DNA from: Acholoe squamosa
Lineage: Eukaryota; Annelida; Polychaeta; Phyllodocida; Polynoidae
Direction: 5' to 3'
DNA length: 64,000 nucleotides
NCBI GenBank assembly: GCA_949317995.1
Contig: OX439046.1
Coordinates: forward strand, 34,632,002 to 34,696,001
The translations under genes and the position numbers were made by a program. The notes below the pieces were generated by a model. The model did no database searches. It saw only the letters and a program-made list of their open reading frames with translations, and was not told where the DNA came from. Position 1 is the first letter of the stretch, and each line of letters begins with the position of its first letter. Positions 44,601 to 54,142 of this stretch are shown here, one piece after another.

Positions 44601-47600
44601 ATGTACTCATAGTAGGGAAATAGTCTATTTTTTAAGCGATTCTCAGTAGGGGTGTAATCAGGACACAAGGTGCCTGATTAATAAAAAAACAAAGAATAAT
44701 TATACTCACGATGTTGTGAAGTTGCATGTGATATTTTCCTTTGGAATATTCTGGACACCGTTTAATGTGATGTAGAGCTTCATGAACTTTTCGGACTGGT
44801 CCCAGCCTACATCGATAGACATGATTCTCATTGTAAGATTATAGTAATGTAAATGTATACAAACAGCGCTAATCGGCCTTTGTGAATTACTATAATGATA
44901 TTATACTGTATTATTCAGTTTATAAAATTAGTAGTCGAACTGGGTATCATAATCATGATGATGATCATACCTCTACTCATAAAACTTGCCGAATACAAAA
45001 CCTTTAACCAGTACCAGTACTTTATCAACGACATTTCACTTCAACATCATCCAACATGTTACAAATTTACAAGGCAAAAGAATGCTGAAAGTGGGCTTCA
45101 TACTGTTGTACCAAATGTCTGTCTGGGATCTGTAGACATTGTGCTACACATCAGTGACGAGGGAGATTTGATTAGGTAGTATCAAGGTGTGAGGAAGTCC
45201 CACCACCCGTCTCTCTAGATTCACATCAGCTTTCATGGCTTACATATTTTTACCAAGGGTTTCAAAGCATAGAACTAAAAGCTTAGCTATTGTGTTAAGA
45301 CTTCCTCAGAATTCAAGATGTCTAAATGAGTAAAACTTTGTGTATAGACTGAGTAAAATAAACTTTGTCTCACCATATGTAGTGATTACTTTCAATGGTC
45401 TTGAAGATGCCTTTGTTTTAACAGGGGCTGATTCACTAGCTGTTTCTGTGTTCTTCTTTTCAGCTATTTCTAGTTGTTTTATCTCAGTCTGTATCTTCTC
45501 GCTCTCAATGAGCAAAATGTCTTTGACTCTTTTCCTTGTGGCTTCCCCTTGAAGTTTTTTAGCTTCTGCTAAATCCAAGCGTAGCTATAAGGAAGGAAAT
45601 ATGTAAACTGATAAATGACAATTCTCATCAGCGCGCCCATCATTTAAGATTTTTTTCACACTTTCCCCGTAATAAACATGGTAAAAAGGTCAACTATAGG
45701 AATATTTGGTATCAAATTAAATCTCATGGTGTCAACAACACAGTTTGCCAATCTACAATGTCATTCATATCCATAGACGGGCACTCTAGAAAAAAAAATG
45801 ACGAGGGAGGATTTTTTTTCTTGCCTAAGGGAGTGGTCATTTTTTAATAACAGGAAAGGGGGAAGTGGAATTTTAGGCTGGTAGGTCAAAAATTTTTTGG
45901 CCCCCCATCTCGGAGGGGTCGGAAATCTTTCGCTCCTCCCCCTTTGTGCTATAGCAATGCGCGGGCTATTTCACTCTTTCTCCTTGGATCCTTGTGGATT
46001 CAAGAACTAAAACCTATAAGACGCGCCTTATACGCGGGAGATAACGGTATTGATAGACAGCTGCATTCCCCCGACCATAGGCTTTCATTTGATACCAAAC
46101 TTGACCACCTTTATTCACATTTTAGTATATTTTGATCAGAAAATTTGTACTGTCGGTACGCTGCCAATTCAGAGCTTTTTACGTTCAGGTGGGGTTGGAG
46201 GATTTCCTGAATTTTATCCCCCCCCCCCACCCCCATGTACTAAGGCTTCTTAAAAATGACCAATTTTTTTTTTTTTTTTTGCAATAGCCAAAAACCCGCG
46301 CGGTGGATCCGTAATCCAAGTTATTAGAATTAAATGGCCTTGAGTGGTCTGAGGTGGAGGACGAGGCTTGTGCTTCTTCCCAACACTACACTCTTACTGA
46401 CCGAGATAAGTCGTTTTTGGTGCCCACCTACCCTATGTGGTCACGTGAAACCAAATCCTGTGCTCCCATTGGTTGATTGCGAAAAACAGGTCCTGTCTTT
46501 TTCCCAATTTTATTTTGCAGGTAGTGGATTTTCCTGCACGTACCCCAAAACATTTTAGCCCCCACCCCCGTTTTCAGCCTGCAACTTACTTGAGGTTGCA
46601 AGGGTACGTTTGTGTGCGTTTTTCAGGCTCTCTGCGACCGGGGGAGTAGAGAATTTGACCCTAGAGGTTAAGCCTTCAAGGCTTAACCTAAGGAAGTGAT
46701 CATTTTTCAACAACAGGGGGCTGATGGGTTAGAGGTGAGGAAGACTTTTTTCAACCCATCGACCAGGGGGGTCAGTATTTTTCGACCCTCTGAGGGGGGG
46801 GGGATAATTTAAAGAGCCAAGACATTTATTGATAGGTGGGGGGGGGGGCTTGTTACCACAAATTCTCCTGTATAAGCCGCATCCCTCGTATAAGCCGCAC
46901 CCTGACTTAAGGAGAGAGCTATAAGCTGCAATTTAGGCTTGAAAAATGGTTGTTTAGTACTATTCTATAGTGTCAAATACCCTGGTATAAGCTGCACCCT
47001 GGCTTTGGGAACCTCATATAAGCCTCTGGCATAAATAAAAAATCCATCAAGCCCCCCAGCTGGCAATGAATGACTTGGCCCTAAAGGGCGCATGCATGTG
47101 CGATTTTCATTCCTATGGAGGTTTTAGAAAAAAAATTGGCACTTGAGAAGGGGGTCAAAAAACTTTTTCCCTTTTTGCGCCACCCCCCCCCCCCCCCAAA
47201 CCCTGTTGTTAAATAATGGGCACTCTCTAAGGGAATGTTTATTATTTATCAACAGGGGGGTGATGGGTTTACACATGGAAGCACAAAGAATTTTTAGCCC
47301 CCCCCCCTGCACCGGAGGCCCTTCTTTGATCTATAGTAGGCCTACCGGTAGTGCACTGGCTTTTCTTTTTTGCCAAAAAAGCGGGTAAATTTTTTACACC
47401 TCCCCCCTCAAGAGAGCTCAAAAATTTTACGCCCCCCCTCCTCAGGAGGGATCCAAATTTTTTACGCCCCCTCCTTGTTGATAAATAATGGGTAACAGGT
47501 CGTTTCAGACCCAAAGTCATTTCAGACCCATGGTCATTTCAGACCCAAGTCATTTCAAACCCATGTCTATTTCAGACCCAAGTCATTTCGTACCCACATG

Positions 47601-50600
47601 ACATGTCTTTCATCACAACCCCCTCCTTCTGGCCTACTCCAGCTGTGCTTGCAGCCCCTGTTCCACATTCCAGGTTTACACCAGTGGTGGAGGGAGCAAA
47701 GATACTATTGTTAGACTTCTAGTTCTATGGCGTAGGGGCTGTATCCTTAGTCCTTCAATTGTTTCTAGTTCTATTAGATCTTGGAGTTTGATTATTTGGT
47801 TCACTATTCATCCCAAATCATATAATTCCACTATCACTGCCGATAGGCAGCCGACTCAATGGGCGGCCAGTGGCTGCCCATTGCTGCGTGTGGTGTGACA
47901 TACAGTCATTGGCTGGTCACTGGATTGGCTCCAATGAAATGTGTGGTGAGGCCAATACTGTAGGAATAACACCCCTGCACCCACTCCCGCGAGTCCCTAT
48001 AGTTTGTTTGTTTGTTTGTTTAGTTTTACGTCCGGGGGCCATCGAGGAACTCAGACATTCAAGGTTTCTCGGACATTAAGTCCTTTCTTTTCTTTTTGGA
48101 CAGGTATTTATATGATGCTTGCCCGACACAGCAGTGACCGAATCTATGAGATGAATGACCGAATCTATGAGGAGGGTTGAGGGGGAAAACCGCTACCGGG
48201 GCTTCATTCCCCTACTCTTTTCGAAGGACAGCAAGTGTTCTTTTATTTGCCTGGTCCCATAGGCAGGGCCAGACAAACCACGGCCTTTGATCACTCAGAC
48301 GTGGTTCACTGAGGGGGAATCCCATGGCAAAAGACAAGCATGTAAGCCCAGGCCCGCGCATATGGACACCAGCTGCCCACATGCTCACCCCAAGACACAA
48401 GAAACCCCAAGTTTGTCGCCTTTTACGAATCTGGTATGCCCACTGTTAGTATGGAAGGAGATTTCTCCTTGTGGACTCCCAATGAAGTTATTCTGCTCCT
48501 TCATGCCCTCACATGAAGGTCCCCACTCCACAGGAGGAGTCCCTATAGTAAATCAACCAATATTATTTTCTGTTTTAGGGCTCTTTTCCACTGTCAACAT
48601 TAACTATTTTCATGGTCAAAGGGTAAAAATAACCAAGGAATCAGAATTTGTGGGTTGTTTAACTCTAGATCCAGTTATTGATTTAATATCTTATCAGTTC
48701 TCAAGGGGTATTGGTGCGTGCAGACTGTAATTTCTATAAAACCTTGAAATATAAAATGCTGATATTTTTGTTAATTCTTGGTCAATTTTTACATTTGAGA
48801 CCTCTAATTAAAGTTTAAGACATCATCAGTTACCACAGAGGTAGAAAGAATGAAATATCTGGAAAGATTGTATATATTTCAGAAGAGTTTTGACTTAAAC
48901 CTGAAAATATTAAAACTAAATATTTGTGTAACTTTTTTAAACTTACATGGGTAACCACAAAAGTGTATACTTTTAGGATCTTTAATCAGCTATTTATTAT
49001 CTATTAGCCCAAAGCTAAAGAGTATAGGAGAGTTGCGTAAAAAATCCAAGAATTTCAGGTCTGCTTATCACACTGCTATTTAGAAAATTTTGACTTTCCA
49101 ACATGATCTATAATACTTATCTCAGTTCCCTTTTATGCAAAATAGCCCATTAATCCCCAAACTGTTGTGCCTACAGTGATGTAATTGGTTACCCTCTATG
49201 ATCATTCAATCAAATTTGTATTCAAATAATGACCACTCCCAAGTACCGTATTCAAAGCCGGGGGGGGGGCACTATAAACACTCTACCCCTTCTGGTGTAT
49301 TACCATTTAAAGAAATGGAAAAAAATACCAAAATATACCTCTTTTTCACTGAGTCTGAAAGTTTTTGAAGAATAGGTTCACTTTTTAGACCTAAAAACCT
49401 ACCCCTTTTAAGTTTTAGCCAAAAATGGCTAAAAATGTACCCCTTTGAACGGATCCGGCCGTACCCGCCCACAAGCCCCAAAAGGTACCCCTTTCCCTCT
49501 AGGTTTTGTACGCACATGGTTACTATAGTCCGCGCCCACATGACGTCAGTCTGTGCTGCAGGGTAGTGTTGGAGGTACTCCACTGGAAACCCCTACCCAC
49601 GCTCCCATAGAGAATGCACTGTGGCGATCTGCTACCCTGTACTAAATTGTCATTTTCTCTTAATCTAATGAACTAAATGAAAAATCGTTTAAACTGTATA
49701 TAGTTACAGACTATGTTCATTAACCCTTTGAGGGCAGAGTAAAAATCGTTGTCCTGACCATGGGGACGGCCCGTGAAAAAAGTATAGTTCCTAGAGGACG
49801 AGCCTATTTTCAATTCCTATACAAATCCTATATAATGGGCGTCAACTATAGTCGACGCTAGGCCCACCATGGTGTCGACTATAGTCGATGCTAGGCCTAC
49901 CATGGTGTCGACTATAGTCGATGCTAGCCCTCAATGGGTTAATAGACTACATTTGTTTAGATTGGCCAAGAATAAATGGTGGAAATCTAAACTGGAAGAG
50001 GAAAGTTTTGCTGTGCGGGATTGGAAATTGGGGAGGCAATGGCTACTGGGGGCACTGTGTTCATATTCTACTCTGTGCATTCTCCCAATTTTCTCTTGAA
50101 TCCCTCAGACAAATGACTACTTATTTGAACCGAGGATACATTATTACCATGCGCATCATATGAGTCCTAAATTTTGAATTTTGACAGAGAATTTTGCTGT
50201 GCGGGATCAGCGGTCAGTCAAACAGTGTCAAGTCTTTTTTTTGAAAATCAATGTTCAGGAAATAATGTCATACGGGCAAACTATGCGATAGAAATTAAAT
50301 GTAAGGATATGCACATAATCCTCAGTGTCTGGGCTTTCGAAATATGTTAATAAATAATATGAGAGGCCTATAATTCCATAGCTATTGGCCAAAGTGTATG
50401 GCCGCATCAGCTGACTGCATTAGCTATGTAGCTATATACTACCCTGTACATAATTCGTATTTTCTCTGTATTGACTTGGCACTGTAAAACATCCTTTCAA
50501 CCTTTGATAGATAATGACCAGGCATATCAGATGACACCAGATTTGTTAAAATTAGTGGAGTATAAGTGATGGAAACCTCTTGTGGAAGAGGAGGGTTTGG

Positions 50601-51657
50601 CTGTCTGAGATCGGCAGTAAGTGGTGCAGTGTCAAGAATTTTCCTGAAAAACAAGGTTCAAGAAATAATCTCTTACAGACAAAGTTTCTGGCAGAAATTG
50701 GAAATAATGATATGTGCATAAAGCAGGAACTTTGGGCTTTCTATAAATATTGATGAATAAGAGGAGGGACTTGTAGTTCCAGAGTTATTAGCCAAAAGCT
50801 TAGGCCAGACGATGACAGCCTCTCGCTACCGCTAACGGCTGACAGCAAAGTTGGCTGGCCCCATAGACAGCAGAAAACTCATGATAAAATACCCTTTTCC
50901 CTCACTGTCCATCTTTTAATTTTTCACAGACTTAAAGTAACACTTAATTATGTTCTTGCAGTACTTAATTGTCACTTTCATTGCATTGATTATCCATATT
51001 TTGATAAAATCTAGAAATTTGAGGCTGTGAGCTGGACTTTGGCACAGTGCCAGGCCAAGCCTTTTGCTGCAGCCAGCAGATACAAAATAGAGGATTATAA
51101 GTCAATCAAAGCTCCAATCTTTCCATCTAAGCTCATGTGGCAAGGAAAATGTATCATAATTGTATGGCTAAATTTTGAAAAGCAGACATAAATTGGAAGT
51201 TTGTTACAAATCATTTGGTACCATTGGTACCGAATTTTAAACTACCACAAAGGCATCTGCGCTCCCGGTAGGAAGAGTCGGCAGTGAGCTCGGCCTACCA
51301 AAAGCTATGGCTGTATCAGCTAATTTTAAGGTGAGACACAGTGATTGGGATGTGCAGTGTTCACATTTGGTATGTCCACAATGGCCGTGGCCGGCAGGAA
51401 TACACATACAGTGGGCACGCTCTATAGATCACATAGGGAGTGCCCCCCCCCCCCCCCGTCGATTCAAAGACAAAGTCTATCATACTCCATGAGTATGATT
51501 TGTATGAATCATTGAATGAATAGCCGGGCGAATTGACCATTTCCCACTCAGGCTTAGGCCAACATATTAGGCTGGTAGCTGCAATTTAGGCATTTACCCG
51601 TACAAAGGATGACACTTGGTCTTCCATACTTACTGCTTCGACAGAAATCACAGCCAT
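41220..51657 (-). CDS. CACYBP: Calcyclin-binding protein / Siah-1-interacting protein with Gly-Met-Pro tail
   Basis: Six exons on the - strand (51657-51634, 45584-45374, 44806-44710, 44054-43955, 42200-42112, 41658-41220) join to 319 residues; all introns are GT-AG. The protein links Siah E3 ligase to Skp1 for beta-catenin turnover and binds S100 proteins, tubulin and Hsp90-type clients in cytosol and nucleus. Residues 1-70 match the N-terminal helical domain ([21 protein letters not shown]). Residues about 78-165 form the CS (p23-like) domain ([19 protein letters not shown]). Residues 195-215 are the SGS motif ([16 protein letters not shown]). Human CACYBP is 228 aa; the excess is a 100-residue tail of GMPGMGGMG repeats, residues 220-319. 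The start gives MAVISVEA before a phase-0 intron of 6 kb. Head-to-head with SURF6. Confidence 0.92.
41339..41516 (-). repeat. 27-bp coding tandem repeat in the CACYBP tail
   Basis: On the + strand, units of 27 bp (starting ggcattccacccatgcct) recur three times almost unchanged and then in shortened 18-bp forms. On the coding strand each 27-bp unit gives nine residues of Gly, Met and Pro. The near-identity of the copies points to recent expansion or conversion. Confidence 0.9.
42112..42200 (-). CDS. CACYBP: CACYBP coding exon 5 (end of CS domain)
   Basis: Acceptor gtttgcag, donor GAAA|GTATGT. Encodes [33 protein letters not shown].(I/V)L..(K/R)K.....W.Y(L/V)T matches the last strands of the human CS domain. 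Confidence 0.92.
42503..42792. mobile_element. Harbinger-like MITE, TTA duplication
   Basis: Inverted ends GGGAGTGGTCATTTATTATC / GATAAATAATGACCACTCCC, flanked by TTA on each side (42501-42503, 42791-42793). TTA duplication with GGG-tipped ends fits PIF/Harbinger. The interior is G- and C-run rich. Related ends occur at about 45829, 46692-47228, 47230-47490, 52656 and 53270. Confidence 0.8.
43453..43491. repeat. GGAT/GGAC microsatellite
   Basis: About six ggat units followed by three ggac units, then a G8 run. Lies in a CACYBP intron. Confidence 0.95.
43955..44054 (-). CDS. CACYBP: CACYBP coding exon 4 (CS domain)
   Basis: Acceptor ttttccag, donor AAG|GTTAGT. Encodes [33 protein letters not shown]. 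Corresponds to SFDLLVKNLNGKSY...LL..I..EGSSKK in human CACYBP. Confidence 0.9.
44285..44432. mobile_element. Short hAT-like MITE, 148 bp, CATCAT duplication
   Basis: Perfect 14-bp inverted ends CAGGGATGTAAGTC / GACTTACATCCCTG, with CATCAT on both sides (44279-44284, 44433-44438). Lies in a CACYBP intron. Confidence 0.88.
44710..44806 (-). CDS. CACYBP: CACYBP coding exon 3 (CS domain start)
   Basis: Acceptor gatgtag, donor ACATC|GTGAGT. Completes [16 protein letters not shown] and continues [17 protein letters not shown]. This start was chosen because it restores the conserved YGWDQS; upstream AGs give a frame shift or a stop. Confidence 0.92.
45374..45584 (-). CDS. CACYBP: CACYBP coding exon 2 (Siah-binding helical domain)
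   Basis: Acceptor cttatag, donor TATG|GTGAGA. Seventy codons: [35 protein letters not shown], then a polar linker with [13 protein letters not shown], ending KVITTY. ATRKRV(K/R)D is the family signature. Confidence 0.93.
45820..47500. mobile_element. Cluster of nested, broken MITEs
   Basis: Holds a left end of the Harbinger-like family at about 45829, a broken TACCGTAATCTCCCGC end at 46017-46048, a right-end fragment of the GGCCATTTAATTC family at about 46290-46340, a fuller Harbinger-like copy at about 46692-47228 carrying gtataagccgc repeats, and another at about 47230-47490. The short open frames with GGGG-coded Gly-rich peptides are artefacts of the G/C runs. Confidence 0.6.
47500..47600 (+). 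repeat. Tandem repeat on catttcagaccca
   Basis: gtcatttcagacccaa-type units occur about five times in 100 bp with length drift. Confidence 0.75.
47757..47862. repeat. Dispersed repeat shared with 37140-37260
   Basis: tgtttctagttctattaga followed by a ttggttcactatt block matches the centre of the foldback element at 36813-37485 with about 85-90% identity by eye. Confidence 0.7.
48004..48536 (-). mobile_element. (AAAC)n retroposon, 533 bp
   Basis: Flanked by a perfect 13-bp duplication GAGTCCCTATAGT (47991-48003 and 48537-48549). The (TTTG)n next to the left flank is the (CAAA)n tail on the - strand, followed inward by ttagttttacgtccgggggc. No reverse transcriptase frame is visible; it could be a SINE or a 5'-truncated LINE 3' end. 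Lies in CACYBP intron 1. Confidence 0.88.
48550..49250. other. CACYBP intron 1 (no gene)
   Basis: AT-rich, no recognisable feature. Confidence 0.5.
49724..49938. mobile_element. piggyBac-like MITE with internal 33-bp repeats
   Basis: TTAA on both sides (49720-49723, 49939-49942) and inverted ends CCCTTTGAGGGC / GCCCTCAATGGG (11 of 12). TTAA and CCC-tipped ends are the piggyBac hallmark. About three 33-bp units near the right end carry the palindrome TCGACTATAGTCGA. Non-coding, 215 bp. Confidence 0.85.
49975..51320. repeat. Diverged tandem duplication in CACYBP intron 1
   Basis: A block at about 50185-50420 (ttttgctgtgcgggatcagc, cagtgtcaag, gatatgcacata) recurs at about 50590-50830 with 75-80% identity by eye, and partial relatives lie at 49979-50040 and about 51255-51320. 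Period about 410-420 bp. Confidence 0.6.
51634..51657 (-). CDS. CACYBP: CACYBP coding exon 1
   Basis: ATG at 51657 gives MAVISVEA and a GCA|GTAAGT donor in phase 0. The 24-nt coding part is short but joins cleanly to [10 protein letters not shown], matching the MASEELQKDLEEVK start of human CACYBP in length. Weaker evidence than for the other exons because it is so short. Confidence 0.72.
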
Positions 51658-52400
51658 GTTTGTACTATTTTGTTAGCGAGGAGAGTAACAGGCAGAACGG
51701 CAAACTCGACTCAACTCGACTTGCCGGAGGAGACTTCTGCATGCACGCATGCGTGTAGAACTGAATGGAGTTAGCAAGAAGAAATTCACGGCTATTTCGT
51801 ATATATTAACTTCTTAATCATTGTCTAAATATCATATCTCATATCAAGATAAATAAGCAACATCCAAAATAAATTTGTATGTATCAGATCAATTATTTCT
51901 CGTCAGTATCTTGGTCATATTTCATCAAAATTTATGCTGTATTCGTGACAGGAAGTCATCGGGTGGTAAGCGAGCCTGTGCACATGGCGAGCGGTCGACG
52001 TGCGGTCTAAGTGTGTTGACAAAAGTAAATTCAACGTTTATGGAAAGTGCATGCATTGAAACAATAATCTACTATTATACAGCAACATAGACTTAGCTCG
52101 AGATAAGCTGCACATTAGGAAGCGTCCAGAAAAATCGTGTGATCTGCTGTGACACGCTATACTCCGACTGAATACACTCTACACAGAAGCCACTCCACCA
52201 GTCGACAGTGCAAAACGAGTGGTGCAACTGACAATTCGATATTCCGTCCCGTGGACGTGGACATTAGTTGTTGCTGCTTTGTCAGCAATATCCAGTCTCA
52301 AATTTATAAGTCACTGTCTTATAAACATTACCCAATCTCCTGTAACATATCCAGAATGGAAGGAATCAACGTGTTGTAAACACGTGTATTGCAGGCGATA
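51658..52400. promoter_or_regulatory. Bidirectional promoter region, CACYBP / SURF6
   Basis: The start codons of two divergent housekeeping genes lie 743 bp apart, so this interval must hold both 5' UTRs and core promoters. No TATA box at a convincing place. It is richer in CpG than its flanks around 51960-52010. A CACGTG E-box lies at 52381-52386. The attgcag just before the SURF6 ATG (to 52394) could be a 3' splice site, in which case SURF6 has an upstream non-coding exon here. Confidence 0.55.
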
Positions 52401-52584
52401 ATGGAAGGAAACAAGACAACTGACATGTCCCCAAGGCCAAGTTCTAGTGTACACGAAGATAATGTCTTCTTCAAGCAGATGCTGGATTATATTCCAGTCA
52501 AATTCTACTTCAACAAGAACGCTCATGAACTGCTGACAAAGAAAGATGAAGATGCAGAAAGTATCACAGAAGATCAGCTTGTCG
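52401..52584 (+). CDS. SURF6: SURF6 coding exon 1
   Basis: ATG at 52401; donor GTCG|GTACGT, phase 1. Encodes MEGNKTTDMSPRP, EDNVFFKQMLDYIPVK, FYFNKNAHELL and TEDQLV. The F..(M/L)L..IP.KFYF pattern near the start is typical of animal SURF6. Confidence 0.88.
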
Positions 52585-54111
52585 GTACGTTGTAACTTGT
52601 ACCGGTATAGCTATAGTATTACTATTAGCCTATAGGCCTTTTTACTAAAAATTTTAGGGAGTGATCATTTTTTACAAGGGAGGTGGGGGGAGGGGTCGCA
52701 CGTCCGCATGAAAAAAAAATTCCCTTCCCTTGCCTTGGACTTGGAGGTGCCAAAAATTGCACGCAAACATGGCTTGTTGACCTACACTAACAGCCTAAAC
52801 AGGCTTTTCTGTACTGAAATTATTTAGCTCTAGAGGGGCTGAAATATTTGCCCCCCACCCTGGTCAAGGGGTAGAACAAATTTTGCTCCCCCCACCACCC
52901 ATTTAAAAAAAAAAAACGATTACCTCATTAAAAGTCTAGCGCAAGGGAGTGGTAATTTTCTATAGGCATATTAATATTTTTTAAAAACTGGGGGGGGGCA
53001 AGGATTTTTGACATTCACAAAAAGATTTCCATCCCCTTTCGATCTGTAGTTACGAGCAGGCTTTTTCGCTGTAATCAGATATTGGGATCACAGCCTGTCC
53101 CTAAAGCTTCAAGTAAAAGTGTTTCTGATAACTCAGGCATGGAGTTGAGGGACAAACAGGTCACTCTTGTGATTAAGAAAATTGAGGGACAAACAGGTCA
53201 CTCTATTGATTTGAACAGATTCAATGAGAAATCATCTAGTCCCATTCCTGGATAATGGTAGCCAGCTGCAGGGAAGTGGTTATTATTTATCAACAGAAAT
53301 TTCGACTTGGCTATGTTTTCTCGTCCGCACCACACTAAGCTACCACTCAGAATGACGGTTTCACCCGATGGGTGTGACGTCATTCAGAACACCATTGCTT
53401 GGCAACAGTCACAAGTGTTTACTGTCACTAGGTGACAGTGTGCACAGGTAACCATGGTATTAGGTAACATGGTAACTTAGCAGCCAGTTTGGTAACCGGT
53501 TGCTATAGAGTAGTTTCATCCCATGGGGACTCATCAGGCTTATGTTTGTGTAAAAACTGTGACAACTCGAGTTGCCAGTGGTCCCAAACTCCAGGGAGTT
53601 TAAAGTTAAATGGTTACTGTTAAGTTGAGTGTCAACTTTACACAGTAACCGGTGTCAATATTAGCATATGGACCCCTACTATCCCAGAAAGACAGTGACA
53701 GTGATTTTCAAACCAAGGGTTTGGATGGAAGTTAGCACTGGGAAGTACTAGGTATTTCTCACCGGTGTTCTGAATATCTATTAAGTAGAAATGTATCCAC
53801 AAAATAGATTAAATAAATTTTACTTGGTCACAGGAATCGTCAAAAACTTAAAAAAAATTTTTGACGCGGCTAGGTTGAAGATCCCTGTTGTGCTCCGTGA
53901 AATTTAATGGTGCACTAAGGGAAAAGGTCCCAGTGCACAGGATACCAATGTACCCCTCAATTAGCCAGCACCAAAGGGTGCGTCTGCTATGTTCAACCCG
54001 AGGGGGGCATTAGAATGGAGCCTCTGAATCCAATTAAATTCAATGAGGTTCCGTAGGTAAGTGGCCTTGTCACTCGAGGGGTGAGCATGAATGAAATCCA
54101 CAATGGTGAGT

Positions 54112-54142
<31 letters not shown>

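Noticed and set aside
42588-47520. Gly/Arg- and Pro-rich frames inside the Harbinger-like elements
   Set aside because: They come from G and C homopolymer runs in non-autonomous elements; mirror frames exist on both strands.
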